A program made the position numbers and the translations under genes. DNA of 64,000 bases, taken from positions 1 to 64,000 of the forward strand of contig NZ_KB902278.1 of the NCBI RefSeq assembly GCF_000379485.1, written 5' to 3'. Positions within the stretch are counted from its first letter, which is position 1; each line of letters begins with the position of its first letter. The stretch comes from Wenxinia marina DSM 24838 (lineage in GTDB: Bacteria > Pseudomonadota > Alphaproteobacteria > Rhodobacterales > Rhodobacteraceae). Positions 43,016 through 52,308 of the stretch are shown piece after piece. Below the pieces are notes generated by a model that worked only from the letters and a program-made list of their open reading frames with translations, did not search any database and was not told the DNA's origin.

Positions 43016-44473
43016 ATGACCACCACCGTCATCAGAAACGGCACGATCGTCACCCATGACCTGACCTACAAGGCCGACGTCCTGGTCGAGGGCGGGCGGA
43101 TCGCCGAGATCGGCGAGAACCTGACGGGCGACGAGGAGCTGGACGCGACCGGCTGCTACGTCATGCCGGGCGGGATCGACCCGCACACGCATCTCGAGAT
43201 GCCGTTCATGGGCACCTACTCGGCCGACGACTTCGAGAGCGGCACGCGTGCCGCCCTTGCCGGCGGGACGACGATGGTGGTGGACTTCGCGCTGCCGAGC
43301 CCGGGGCAGGGCCTGCACGACGCGCTGAAGATGTGGGACAACAAGTCGACCCGCGCCCACTGCGACTACTCGTTCCACATGGCCGTCACCTGGTGGGGCG
43401 AGCAGGTGTTCCACGAGATGAAGTCTGTCATCGAGGACCGCGGCATCAACACCTTCAAGCACTTCATGGCCTACAAGGGCGCGCTGATGGTGCAGGACGA
43501 CGAGATGTACGCCTCGTTCCAGCGCCTCGCGGAGCTGGGCGGCATCGCGATGGTCCATGCCGAGAACGGCGACGTGGTGGCCGACCTGTCGGCCCGCCTG
43601 CTGCGCGAGGGGAACACCGGCCCCGAAGGCCACGCCTACTCCCGTCCGCCGCAGGTCGAGGGCGAGGCGACGAACCGGGCGATCATGATCGCCGACATGG
43701 CGGGCGTGCCGCTCTACGTCGTCCACACCTCCTGCGAGGACAGCCACGAGGCGATCCGCCGGGCGCGCCAGCAGGGCAAGCGGGTCTGGGGCGAGCCGCT
43801 GATCCAGCACCTGACGCTGGACGAAAGCGAGTACTTCAACCAGGACTGGGACTATGCCGCCCGCCGCGTGATGTCGCCGCCGTTCCGGGACAAGAAGAAC
43901 CAGGATTCGCTGTGGGCCGGCCTGCAGGCCGGGTCGCTGTCGGTGGTCGCGACGGATCACTGCGCCTTCACGACCGAGCAGAAGCGCACCGGCATCGGCG
44001 ACTTCACCAAGATCCCGAACGGCACCGGCGGGCTGGAGGACCGGCTGCCGATGCTGTGGACCTACGGCGTCGGAACAGGGCGGCTGACGCCGAACGAGTT
44101 CGTGGCCGTCACCTCGACCAACATCGCCAAGATCCTGAATTGCTACCCGAAGAAGGGGGCGATCCGGGTCGGGTCGGACGCGGACATCGTCGTCTGGGAT
44201 CCGATGAAGGAAAAGACGATCAGCGCAAAGACTCAGCAATCGGTCATCGATTACAACGTCTTCGAGGGGAAACACGTGAAGGGGCTGCCGCGCTTCACCC
44301 TGACCCGTGGCAGGGTCGCGGTGCACGACGGCGAGGTCCGGGGGCAGGAGGGGCATGGCCAGTTCGTCCCGCGCGAGGCGAACACGCCGGTGAACCGCGC
44401 CCTTTCCACCTGGAAGGAGCTGACGTCGCCCCGGCCGGTGGAGCGCACGGGCATTCCGGCCACGGGCGTGTGA
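43016..44473 (+). CDS. hydA: Dihydropyrimidinase (D-hydantoinase)
   Basis: 485 aa. It opens 5,6-dihydrouracil/dihydrothymine to N-carbamoyl-beta-amino acids. The cyclic amidohydrolase site is complete: H57 and H59 in DPHTHLE, carbamylated Lys148 in FKHFMAYKG, H181 in VHAEN, H237 in VVHTSC and Asp in ATDHCAF. Family length is normal. It acts one step before the amidohydrolase encoded upstream. GGGAGA precedes the ATG. Dihydropyrimidine dehydrogenase (first step) is not in the window. Confidence 0.95.
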   Translation: MTTTVIRNGTIVTHDLTYKADVLVEGGRIAEIGENLTGDEELDATGCYVMPGGIDPHTHLEMPFMGTYSADDFESGTRAALAGGTTMVVDFALPSPGQGLHDALKMWDNKSTRAHCDYSFHMAVTWWGEQVFHEMKSVIEDRGINTFKHFMAYKGALMVQDDEMYASFQRLAELGGIAMVHAENGDVVADLSARLLREGNTGPEGHAYSRPPQVEGEATNRAIMIADMAGVPLYVVHTSCEDSHEAIRRARQQGKRVWGEPLIQHLTLDESEYFNQDWDYAARRVMSPPFRDKKNQDSLWAGLQAGSLSVVATDHCAFTTEQKRTGIGDFTKIPNGTGGLEDRLPMLWTYGVGTGRLTPNEFVAVTSTNIAKILNCYPKKGAIRVGSDADIVVWDPMKEKTISAKTQQSVIDYNVFEGKHVKGLPRFTLTRGRVAVHDGEVRGQEGHGQFVPREANTPVNRALSTWKELTSPRPVERTGIPATGV

Positions 44474-44614
44474 CGCCGGCGCGACGGGGTGGCAAGGGTG
44501 CGGCGTGCGGGCTTGGCCTCGGGCGCCGTTGCGGTTAGGGCGAGAGTGCATGGCTTGCCTTCGGCGCGGTTCGGGGGTGCACTGCGAGTGGGTAGCGAGG
44601 TCTGAGTCTCCGAT

Positions 44615-44953
44615 ATGCTGCTTGTTGGACTGGCGATCATGATCGCGGCCTTCGTCGGCGGAATTGCCGGGTTGATGTGGCTGGCCACCCGGACGGGCCA
44701 CCCGCGCCTGTCGGCCCTCGTCGGTGCCGCCGGCGCCGTCTACTTCGCCGTCACGGCGATCGACGTCCTGCGCTTCTGCGGGGTGCTGCCGGTGGACCTG
44801 CCGCTGGGCGGCGGCGGGGCGCAGGCCTGCACCGGCGACATGGGCGAGCTGTCCTACGCCTACGCCCTGCTCGCGGCGCCGATGGCGTCCTTCTTCCTCG
44901 TCATGTCCACGTGGCGAACCTGGGTCATCAACCGTGGCGGAACCCTTGGCTGA
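44615..44953 (+). CDS. Small membrane protein of unknown function
   Basis: 112 aa with three predicted membrane helices (about 2-24, 33-52 and 80-100). Two Cys (RFCGVL and ACTGD) bracket the second loop. Its 3' end overlaps the following ABC ATPase start by 20 nt, which suggests co-translation with the transporter. No family is recognised. Confidence 0.65.
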   Translation: MLLVGLAIMIAAFVGGIAGLMWLATRTGHPRLSALVGAAGAVYFAVTAIDVLRFCGVLPVDLPLGGGGAQACTGDMGELSYAYALLAAPMASFFLVMSTWRTWVINRGGTLG

Positions 44954-45758
44954 GGCACGGGCCGCGACGGCACCCGGACCGGCCGACGCGGTGATCTCCG
45001 CCCGCGGCCTCGATCTCACCTTCCAGACGGCCGACGGCCCGGTGCACGCGCTGAAGGGCGTCGATCTCGACATCCGCCGCGGCGAGTTCGTCAGCTTCAT
45101 CGGCCCCTCGGGCTGCGGAAAGACGACGTTCCTGCGCTGCATCGCCGGGCTGGAGACGCCGACAGGCGGCACGCTGAGCGTCAACGGGATGACGGCGGAC
45201 GAAGCGCGCCGCAGCCGCGCCTACGGCTACGTCTTCCAGGCGGCGGGCCTGTACCCCTGGCGCACCATCGGAGGCAATGTCCGCCTTCCGCTGGAGATCA
45301 TGGGTTTTCCCCGGGCCGAGAGGGACGAGCGGGTCGCCAGGGTGCTGGAGCTGGTGGACCTCGCCGGCTTCGAGAAGAAGTTTCCCTGGCAGCTGTCGGG
45401 CGGGATGCAGCAGCGCGCCTCGATCGCGCGGGCGCTGGCGTTCGATGCCGACCTCCTGCTGATGGACGAGCCGTTCGGCGCGCTGGACGAGATCGTCCGC
45501 GACCGCCTCAACGAAGAACTGCTGCGCCTGTGGGACAGGACCGGAAAGACCATCGGCTTCGTCACCCACTCGATCCCCGAGGCGGTCTACCTCTCCACGC
45601 GGATCGTGGTGATGAGCCCGCGGCCCGGCCGGATCACCGACGTGATCGACAGCCCGCTTCCGCGCGAGCGGCCGCTCGACATCCGCGACAGCCGAGAGTT
45701 CATCGAGATCGCCCACCGCGTGCGCGAGGGGCTGAGGGCGGGGCATGTCGATGAGTGA
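44934..45758 (+). CDS. ABC transporter ATP-binding protein (pyrimidine-type importer)
   Basis: 274 aa. Walker A GPSGCGKTT, Q-loop VFQAAGLYPW, signature LSGGMQQRA, Walker B LLLMDEPFGALD and switch His in FVTHSIPEA are intact. It is of the SsuB/TauB type, paired with two permeases and an NMT1/THI5-like binding protein. The context with rutR, amidohydrolase and hydA points to uptake of pyrimidines or hydantoins. The GTG at 44934 is the best start but lacks a clear ribosome binding site; a GTG 19 codons later is possible. Confidence 0.9.
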   Translation: MAEPLAEARAATAPGPADAVISARGLDLTFQTADGPVHALKGVDLDIRRGEFVSFIGPSGCGKTTFLRCIAGLETPTGGTLSVNGMTADEARRSRAYGYVFQAAGLYPWRTIGGNVRLPLEIMGFPRAERDERVARVLELVDLAGFEKKFPWQLSGGMQQRASIARALAFDADLLLMDEPFGALDEIVRDRLNEELLRLWDRTGKTIGFVTHSIPEAVYLSTRIVVMSPRPGRITDVIDSPLPRERPLDIRDSREFIEIAHRVREGLRAGHVDE

Positions 45759-45996
45759 CGGGGGCCGGCGCGAGATGAGGGGCTGGGTCTTCAAGACCAT
45801 CGTCATCGTTGCGTTCGTCTTCGGCCTGTCCTTCGTCGGCGCCGCCTGGGCCGTCCATTCCGAGCGGAACTGCATGGTCGTGCCCGGCCTGACCCGCTGC
45901 GCCGAGGCCCGCATCGTGATGGTGGCGGGCGGCGTCATCGCCATCGGCGCCGTCGTGGCGCTGTGGCTGCGCGCGGCGCGGAGGCGGCATTCGTGA
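45745..45996 (+). CDS. Small two-helix membrane protein within the transporter operon
   Basis: 83 aa (81 from a second ATG at 45751). Two predicted helices (about 14-36 and 57-76) flank a short periplasmic loop with two Cys (ERNCMVVPGLTRC). It overlaps the ATPase stop by 14 nt and ends in a GTGA overlap with the next small frame, so it is embedded in the ABC operon. Function unknown; possibly an accessory subunit. Confidence 0.65.
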   Translation: MSMSDGGRREMRGWVFKTIVIVAFVFGLSFVGAAWAVHSERNCMVVPGLTRCAEARIVMVAGGVIAIGAVVALWLRAARRRHS

Positions 45997-46106
45997 GGGC
46001 CCCGCCGGTCCTCGCGTCGCTGTCTGCCGCCGGCGCGGTCGCCGCCGTGCTGGCATTCGTGACGGCGCTGGTGCCCGGCGCCGCGGCGAGGGGGCGCCGT
46101 GCGTAG
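45993..46106 (+). CDS. Possible 37-aa membrane peptide
   Basis: A GTG at 45993 overlaps the preceding stop (GTGA). The frame reads VRAPPVLASLSAAGAVAAVL and continues with a further hydrophobic stretch to ARGRRA, then TAG. It is one predicted helix. The permease start at 46099 lies inside its last codons. It could be a real coupled gene or only a spacer that keeps ribosomes moving. Confidence 0.4.
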   Translation: MRAPPVLASLSAAGAVAAVLAFVTALVPGAAARGRRA

Positions 46107-47046
46107 CCTCGTGCCCGTCCTCGTCGTCGTGCTGGGCCTTCTGGCCCTGTGGTACGCCGCCGTCCCGGTGATGAACGCGGCCGAGACGCTGACCAGGGCC
46201 GAGCGGGCGGGTGCCGTCATCGACCCGCCGACGGCGGTGGAGCGGCGGGACCTTTCCGGTCTGACGCTCGCCCTGCGCAATCCCGGCCTCCTCGGCGAAT
46301 CGTGGTCGCTGGAGCGGCCGCGCCTGCCGGCGCCGCACCAGGTCGCGGCCGAGATCTGGGCGACGACCTGGGACGAAGAGGTGAACGGACGGCGCGGCAT
46401 CGTGCAGTCCGGGAGCTTCTCGAACCGGTCGCTGATCTATCACGGCGGCATCACGCTGGCCGCGACGCTGTCCGGTTTTCTCATCGGCTCGATCCTCGGG
46501 ATCCTGCTCGCCGTCGGGATCGTCCATTCGCGGACGATGGACCTCAGCGTCATGCCCTGGGCCATCGTCAGCCAGACCGTGCCCATCGTCGCGCTGGCGC
46601 CGATGATCATCGTCGTCCTCTATTCCGTGGGCGTGCAGGGCCTGCTGCCAAAGGCGGTGATCTCGGCCTACCTGTCCTTCTTCCCGGTCGTCGTCGGTAT
46701 GGTGAAGGGCCTTCGCGCGCCCGAGAGGATGGATCTCGACCTGATGCGCACCTACAGCGCGAGCCGGGGCCAGGTGTTCTGGAAGCTGCGGCTGCCGGCG
46801 TCCGTCCCCTACCTCTTCGCCTCGCTCAAGATCGCCATCGCGGCGAGCCTCGTCGGCGCCATCGTGGGCGAGCTGCCGGTGCAGAAGGGGGGCCTCGGCG
46901 CGCGGATGCTGGCGGGCAGCTACTACGGCCAGACGGTGCAGATCTGGTCGGCGCTGTTCGCGGCGGCCGTCCTCGCCGCGCTGCTGGTCTGGGTCATCGG
47001 CTGGGCCGAGCGGCGGACGCTGCGGGCGATGGGGGTCGCGGGATGA
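46099..47046 (+). CDS. ABC transporter permease 1
   Basis: 315 aa. An N-terminal helix (4-22) is followed by a long periplasmic segment (about 25-110), then five core helices with the EAA loop MRTYSASRGQVFWKLRLPASVPYLF. It pairs with the second permease as a heterodimer. The GTG start overlaps the 37-aa frame; its stop overlaps the next ATG (ATGA). Confidence 0.9.
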   Translation: MRSLVPVLVVVLGLLALWYAAVPVMNAAETLTRAERAGAVIDPPTAVERRDLSGLTLALRNPGLLGESWSLERPRLPAPHQVAAEIWATTWDEEVNGRRGIVQSGSFSNRSLIYHGGITLAATLSGFLIGSILGILLAVGIVHSRTMDLSVMPWAIVSQTVPIVALAPMIIVVLYSVGVQGLLPKAVISAYLSFFPVVVGMVKGLRAPERMDLDLMRTYSASRGQVFWKLRLPASVPYLFASLKIAIAASLVGAIVGELPVQKGGLGARMLAGSYYGQTVQIWSALFAAAVLAALLVWVIGWAERRTLRAMGVAG

Positions 47047-47987
47047 GGCTGTCTCCCTACGCCACGCCCGTGCTCGCCGCTCTGGGACTTCTGGCCGTGC
47101 TGACGCTCGTCGCCCTCCTGACGGGCGCGTTCTCCATCGGCGCGGTCTGGGATCCGCGCCTCCTCGCCATCCTCGCGCTGTGGGCGGCGGCGTGGACGCT
47201 GAACGTCGTGCTGTCCCTGCGGGTCCGCAGCGCGGGCGGCGCGCTGGCCGTCGCGGCGTTGTTCGGGGCGAGTCTGATCGTCCTGTGGGAGCTGACGGTG
47301 CGCCTCTACGACGTGCCGCAGGTGATCCTGCCGCCGCCGAGCCTGGTGGCCGAGACCTTCGCCGCCCGTGCCGGCACCCTCTGGGCCGACTTCGTGCAGA
47401 CGATCCTGAAGGGCGCGCTCGCCGGCTACGTCATCGGCTGCGGGGCGGCGTTCCTCGTCGCGCTTCTGGTGGACCGGTTCTCCTTCCTGCGCCGGGGCCT
47501 CCTCCCGTTGGGCAACTTCATGGCGGCGCTGCCGATCGTCGGCACGGCGCCGATCCTCGTCATGTGGTACGGGTTCGGCTGGCAGTCGAAGGCGGCCGTA
47601 GTCGTCCTGATGGTGTTCTTCCCGATGCTGGTGAACACGGTCGCCGGCCTCGCCGACACCACGCAGATGCAGCGTGACCTGCTGCGCACCTACGGCGCCT
47701 CGTGGCGGCAGACGCTGACGACCCTGCGGCTGCCCGCGGCGATGCCGTTCATCTTCAACGGGCTGAAAATCTGCACGACCCTGGCGCTGATCGGGGCGAT
47801 CGTCGCGGAATTCTTCGGCTCGCCGACGCTCGGCCTCGGCTTCCGCATCTCGACCTCGATCGGCCAGCTTGACCTCGGCATGGTCTGGGCGTCGATTGTG
47901 GTGGCGGCGCTGGCGGGAACGGCGACCTACGGGCTGGCCGCGCTGGTGGAACGGCGGATGACCTTCTGGCACCCGTCGCAACGATAA
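47043..47987 (+). CDS. ABC transporter permease 2
   Basis: 314 aa. Three extra N-terminal helices (about 8-30, 38-55 and 66-85) precede the core. The EAA loop reads LLRTYGASWRQTLTTLRLPAAMPFIF. Together with permease 1 it forms the membrane channel. Two-permease systems of this kind resemble hydroxymethylpyrimidine or riboflavin importers. Confidence 0.9.
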   Translation: MRLSPYATPVLAALGLLAVLTLVALLTGAFSIGAVWDPRLLAILALWAAAWTLNVVLSLRVRSAGGALAVAALFGASLIVLWELTVRLYDVPQVILPPPSLVAETFAARAGTLWADFVQTILKGALAGYVIGCGAAFLVALLVDRFSFLRRGLLPLGNFMAALPIVGTAPILVMWYGFGWQSKAAVVVLMVFFPMLVNTVAGLADTTQMQRDLLRTYGASWRQTLTTLRLPAAMPFIFNGLKICTTLALIGAIVAEFFGSPTLGLGFRISTSIGQLDLGMVWASIVVAALAGTATYGLAALVERRMTFWHPSQR

Positions 47988-47994
47988 GAGGGGA

Positions 47995-48011
47995 GCCCGG
48001 GCAGTCCGGGC
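47995..48011 (+). promoter_or_regulatory. Intercistronic hairpin before the binding-protein gene
   Basis: GCCCGG, GCAGT, CCGGGC forms a 6-bp stem, 8 nt after the permease stop. Hairpins here often protect or attenuate so that the binding protein is made at its own level. Confidence 0.4.
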
Positions 48012-48033
48012 CCGACAACAGGGAGAACGGGAA

Positions 48034-49023
48034 ATGAAGAACACGCTACTGGCCGCCGGTCTGACGCTGGCACCTCTCGGCGCGCTGGCGCAGGAGATGG
48101 ACGAGGTGACGCTGCAACTGAAGTGGGTCACCCAGGCCCAGTTCGCCGGCTATTACGTCGCGCTCGAGAACGGCTATTACGAGGAAGAGGGCCTCGACGT
48201 CACGATCCTGCCCGGCGGCCCCGACATCGCGCCCACGCAGGTGATCGCGGGCGGCGGCGCCGACGTGATCGTGGAATGGATGCCCGCCGCCCTCGCCGCC
48301 CGCGAGAACGGCCTGCCGCTCGTCAACATCGCCCAGCCCTTTGCGGCCTCCGGCATGCAGCTGACCTGCTGGGGCGACGTCGGCATCGAGAGCCCCGAGG
48401 ATCTGGACAACCGCACGCTCGGCGTCTGGTTCTTCGGCAACGAGTATCCGTTCCTCAGCTGGATGAGCACGCTCGGCATCGCGACCGACGGCGCGGCCGA
48501 GGGCAGCGTCGAGGTCCTGAAGCAGGGCTTTAACGTCGATCCGCTGCTGCAGCGGCAGGCCGACTGCATCTCGACCATGACGTACAACGAGTACTGGCAG
48601 GTCATCGACGCGGGTGTCACGCCGGAAGAGCTGGTGAACTTCCGCTATGACGAGCAGGGCGTCGCCACGCTCGAGGACGGCCTCTACGTGATGGAGGAGA
48701 ACCTCGAGGATCCCGAATTCGTGGACGAGATGGCGCGCTTCGTGCGGGCTTCCATGCGCGGCTGGAAATGGGCCGAGGAGAACCCCGAGGAGGCGGCGAT
48801 GATCGTCCTCGACTACGACGAGACAGGCGCCCAGACCGAAGAGCACCAGATCCGCATGATGGGCGAGGTCGCCAAGCTGACCGCCGGCTCCGACGGCAGC
48901 CTCGACGAGGAGGCCTACCAGCGGACCGTCGACACTCTGCTCGGCGGCGGGTCGGACCCGGTCATCACCGCCGAGCCCGAGGGCGCGTTCACCCACGAGG
49001 TGACGGACGCGGCGCAGAACTGA
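48034..49023 (+). CDS. NMT1/THI5-like ABC transporter substrate-binding protein (pyrimidine-type)
   Basis: 329 aa with a signal peptide ending GALAQ (about 1-20). The fold marker LQLKWVTQAQFAGYYVALEN leads the mature chain, followed by VTILPGGPDIAPTQVIAGGGADV. Two Cys (LTCWGDV and QADCIST) are conserved-looking. It probably binds a pyrimidine, hydantoin or related ligand, given the operon. GGGAGAACGGG precedes the ATG. Last gene of the locus. Confidence 0.9.
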   Translation: MKNTLLAAGLTLAPLGALAQEMDEVTLQLKWVTQAQFAGYYVALENGYYEEEGLDVTILPGGPDIAPTQVIAGGGADVIVEWMPAALAARENGLPLVNIAQPFAASGMQLTCWGDVGIESPEDLDNRTLGVWFFGNEYPFLSWMSTLGIATDGAAEGSVEVLKQGFNVDPLLQRQADCISTMTYNEYWQVIDAGVTPEELVNFRYDEQGVATLEDGLYVMEENLEDPEFVDEMARFVRASMRGWKWAEENPEEAAMIVLDYDETGAQTEEHQIRMMGEVAKLTAGSDGSLDEEAYQRTVDTLLGGGSDPVITAEPEGAFTHEVTDAAQN

Positions 49024-49178
49024 TCCCCTGATCGTTCCGGGCGGGGTGCGCGGCGGCTGGTCGCGCGCCCCGTTCGCATATCCGGGGCAAGTGGACCCGG
49101 ACCGGAGGCGCGGGCGAGGGGAAGCCTTTCCCCGGGACGGCCAGCGCGGCTATCAGGGGCCGGAGGGGGGAAGGTGCG

Positions 49179-50201
49179 ATGCGCGTTCTGGTGACCGGCG
49201 GCGCCGGCTATATCGGGTCCCACACGCTGGTGGAGCTGCTGGCGGCGGGGCACGAGCCGATCGTCGTCGACAATTTCGACAACGGCTCGCGCACCGCCCT
49301 GTCGCGGGTGCGCGAGCTTGCGGACGGGCCGATGGAGGTGCTGGACGCGGACATCACCGACACCGCACGCCTGATCGACATCCTTGCCGCGCACCGGCCC
49401 GACGCGGTGATACATTTCGCGGGTCTCAAGGCGGTGGGCGAGAGCGAGGAGAAGCCGCTCGACTACTACCGCGTGAACGTCGGCGGCACCGTGTCCCTGT
49501 TGTCGGCGATGGCGGCGGGGGACTGCCGGCGCGTGATCTTCTCGTCCTCGGCGACCGTCTATGGCGAGCCGGTCTACCTGCCCTACGACGAGGTCCATCC
49601 GCGAGCGCCGACCAGTCCCTACGGCCGGACCAAGGCGATCTGCGAGGACGTGCTGGCGGACTGGGCGCGGGCGACGCCCGGGGCGGCGGCCATCGCGCTG
49701 CGCTACTTCAATCCGGTGGGAGCCCACGCCTCGGGCCGGATCGGCGAGGATCCGCGGGGCGTGCCGCAGAACCTGATGCCGTTCCTGGCGCAGGTCGCGA
49801 CCGGACGGCGCGGTGCGCTGCGCATCTGGGGCGACGACTACGACACGCCGGACGGGACGGGGGTGCGAGACTACATCCACGTCGTGGACCTCGCCCGCGC
49901 TCATGTGGCGGCCCTGGGCCGGTTCGAGGAGACGAGCGGCTTCGAAGCGCTCAACATCGGGACGGGGCGGGGCTATTCGGTGCGCGAGATGCACGCGGCC
50001 TTCTGCCGGGCCGTCGGGCGGGAGCTTCCGGCCGAGGTCCATCCCCGGCGTCCGGGTGACGTCGCGGCGATGGAGGCCGACTGTGCGAAGGCGGCCGAGG
50101 CGTTGGGCTGGCGGGCCGAACTGGGGATCGACGATATGGTCCGCAGCCTCTGGGCGTGGCAGAGCGCCAATCCGGTCGGCTACGGCGACAACGACCGCTG
50201 A
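49179..50201 (+). CDS. galE: UDP-glucose 4-epimerase
   Basis: 340 aa, an extended SDR. NAD site TGGAGYIGSHT (6-16), substrate/catalytic Ser-Ser-Ala-Thr (FSSSATVYGEP) and SPYGRTK with catalytic Tyr/Lys are present. ALRYFNPVGAHASGRIGEDP and VRDYIHVVDLA are diagnostic of GalE. It interconverts UDP-glucose and UDP-galactose for polysaccharide synthesis. It is convergent with the CapD-like gene 2 nt away. Confidence 0.95.
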   Translation: MRVLVTGGAGYIGSHTLVELLAAGHEPIVVDNFDNGSRTALSRVRELADGPMEVLDADITDTARLIDILAAHRPDAVIHFAGLKAVGESEEKPLDYYRVNVGGTVSLLSAMAAGDCRRVIFSSSATVYGEPVYLPYDEVHPRAPTSPYGRTKAICEDVLADWARATPGAAAIALRYFNPVGAHASGRIGEDPRGVPQNLMPFLAQVATGRRGALRIWGDDYDTPDGTGVRDYIHVVDLARAHVAALGRFEETSGFEALNIGTGRGYSVREMHAAFCRAVGRELPAEVHPRRPGDVAAMEADCAKAAEALGWRAELGIDDMVRSLWAWQSANPVGYGDNDR

Positions 50202-50203
50202 AG

Positions 50204-52156
50204 TCAGACCGGCTGGGGCGCCGCCCCCGGCGCGGGGACGTTGGCCGGCGGCTGTGCCGGCGCGCTCGGCTCGCGGGCCACGATGGCCTCGCCGCCCTCG
50301 ACGAAGCGGGCGACGACGCTGCGCACGCCGGCCACGTCCGCCTCGGCCACGGCCCCCCGCAGGGCCTTGAGCGCGGCGGCGACCTCGATCTCGGACAGCT
50401 TGGTCTCGCGCGCGAGGAGGATCTTGGGGTGCGGCGTGGTCAGCTGGCCCTGGCCGATCAGCAACTCTTCATGCAGCTTCTCGCCGGGACGCAGGCCGGT
50501 GATCCTGATCTCGATGTCGCCGTCCGGGGTTTCCTCGGTCCGGGGCTGGTGGCCCATCGCCTCGATCATCTGCCGGGCGAGGTCGTAGATCGCGATCGGC
50601 TCGCCCATGTCGAGGACGAACACCTCGCCGCCCTCGGCGAAGGTGCCGGCGACGAGGACGAGGCGCGCGGCCTCGGGGATCGTCATGAAATAGCGGGTCA
50701 CGGCACGATGGGTGACGGTGACCGGCCCGCCCTTGGAGATCTGCTCGTGGAAGAGCGGGATGACCGAGCCGGAGGAGTTCATCACGTTGCCGAACCGCAC
50801 CATCGAGAAGATCGTGCGCCCGCCCGTCGTCTGGGCGCGCTGCGCGAGGTCCTGCACCACCAGTTCGGCCAGCCGCTTGGAGGCGCCCATCATGTTGCGC
50901 GGCCGGACCGCCTTGTCCGACGAGATCAGGATGAAACGTTCGACCCCGCAGTCCAGCGCGGCCTGGGCCAGGACCTGGGTCCCGAGCACGTTGTTGGCGA
51001 GGCCGGCCACGGGATTGTGCTCGACGATCGGAACGTGCTTGTAGGCCGCCGCGTGCAGCACGATCTCGACCGCGTGGTCGGTCAGAACCTTGCGCATCAG
51101 CGCGGCCTCTCCGGCCGAGGCGAGGATAGGGACGAGCGTGACGCCGTTCGCCTGCGCCAGCGGCTCCAGCTCGTTGGTGATGGAGTAGAGGGCAAGTTCG
51201 CTGAACTCGACCATGACGAGCTTCGCCGGCCGGCACCGGATCAGCTGGCGGCACAGTTCCGAGCCGATGGATCCGCCGCCGCCCGACACCATGACGCTGC
51301 GGCCGACGTAGGTCTCGGACCCGCCCGGCAGCTCGGCGTCGAGCGGCGCGCGGCGCAGCAGGCGCGATGGCGTGACGGGGCGCAACTGCTCCACCAGCAG
51401 CTGGGTGTCGGTGCCGGCGAGCTGCGCGAAAGAGGGCAGCGTCTGCGCCTCCACGCCCATGTCCTCGAGCTGGCGGGACAGCTGGTTGATCCGCGTCCGC
51501 GGGACCGATGGCATGGCAAGCAGGACGCGGTGGGCTCCCTTGTCGCGGATCAGCGCGGGGATGGTGAGGGGGGAATAGACCGACAGGCCCCGGACGATGG
51601 TCGATTGCAGGCTCTTGTCGTCGTCGACGAACGCGACCGGCTGGATGCGGTCGTCCGTCGACAGGGCGGCGGCCAGCTGCTGGCCGGTGCGGCCGGCGCC
51701 GTAGATGATGACGCGGACCTGGTCGTGGTTCCGCCGGTAGATCGCGAGCACGATCTGCAGCAACAGGAATCGCGATCCTGTCGTGAGGAAGAAGTAGAGC
51801 AGACCGAAGGTGATGAACGTCGCCGCCGGTATGCCGCCGTTCGCCATGTCGTCGACGATCGCCGTCGCGATTCCCATCACGACCGCATGCACCGCGCTCA
51901 GCCGGATCGCCCGGCTTTCGTAGGCCTTGAGCTGGACCTTGTGGATGCCGAGCGCGAGGCACAGCAGCCCGGCCATCAGCATCAGGAGAGGCACGGCCTG
52001 CCAGCGATCGAGGAGCGCCTCGCTCGGCGGAAGGCCGTTCAGCTGCAGCGTGTAGGCGCCCACGAGCGCAATGGGTACGAGCGCCACGTCGAGCAGTGCC
52101 AGGGTGGCCTGCTTTGCCCCCCGCGGCAGGGAAACGATCAGATTGCCAAGCCCCAC
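50204..52156 (-). CDS. CapD/WbpM-type nucleotide-sugar 4,6-dehydratase, membrane-anchored
   Basis: 650 aa. Four N-terminal membrane helices (about 15-135) precede a CoA-binding-like Rossmann domain (VRVIIYGAGRTGQQ). The catalytic SDR domain follows with SGGGGSIGSELCRQ (NADP site) and SSDKAVRPRNMMGASKR. WbpM/PglF-type enzymes have a Tyr in place of this Met-Met and a Met-containing active site, so the SxxxxxxMxxxK pattern fits the family. The likely substrate is UDP-GlcNAc. A Pro/Ala tail ends the protein. GTG start with GAGG upstream. Confidence 0.93.
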   Translation of the reverse strand: MGLGNLIVSLPRGAKQATLALLDVALVPIALVGAYTLQLNGLPPSEALLDRWQAVPLLMLMAGLLCLALGIHKVQLKAYESRAIRLSAVHAVVMGIATAIVDDMANGGIPAATFITFGLLYFFLTTGSRFLLLQIVLAIYRRNHDQVRVIIYGAGRTGQQLAAALSTDDRIQPVAFVDDDKSLQSTIVRGLSVYSPLTIPALIRDKGAHRVLLAMPSVPRTRINQLSRQLEDMGVEAQTLPSFAQLAGTDTQLLVEQLRPVTPSRLLRRAPLDAELPGGSETYVGRSVMVSGGGGSIGSELCRQLIRCRPAKLVMVEFSELALYSITNELEPLAQANGVTLVPILASAGEAALMRKVLTDHAVEIVLHAAAYKHVPIVEHNPVAGLANNVLGTQVLAQAALDCGVERFILISSDKAVRPRNMMGASKRLAELVVQDLAQRAQTTGGRTIFSMVRFGNVMNSSGSVIPLFHEQISKGGPVTVTHRAVTRYFMTIPEAARLVLVAGTFAEGGEVFVLDMGEPIAIYDLARQMIEAMGHQPRTEETPDGDIEIRITGLRPGEKLHEELLIGQGQLTTPHPKILLARETKLSEIEVAAALKALRGAVAEADVAGVRSVVARFVEGGEAIVAREPSAPAQPPANVPAPGAAPQPV

Positions 52157-52246
52157 GTCAGCCTCGAAATGTTTCTGGCATAGAATTGTGCGGGGCGGTC
52201 GCTAGCACGACGACGATTTCGAACCGGTAACTTCCGTATCACGACC

Positions 52247-52276
52247 ATGATAGGATGCCGCACCGCGGAAAATCAA
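52247..52276 (-). promoter_or_regulatory. Possible promoter of the CapD-like gene
   Basis: On the minus strand TTGATT (52276-52271), 18 nt, TATCAT (52252-52247; five of six -10 bases). It lies in the AT-richest part of the 152-nt gap and would give a leader of about 85 nt. Confidence 0.4.
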
Positions 52277-52308
52277 CAAAGTACGCAAATCCGGAAGCGG
52301 CATTTCGC

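Noticed and set aside
47988-48033. Rho-independent terminator splitting the pyrimidine importer operon
   Set aside because: The stem is only 6 bp without a T-run, and the binding-protein gene 22 nt later clearly belongs to the operon; I list it as an intercistronic hairpin.
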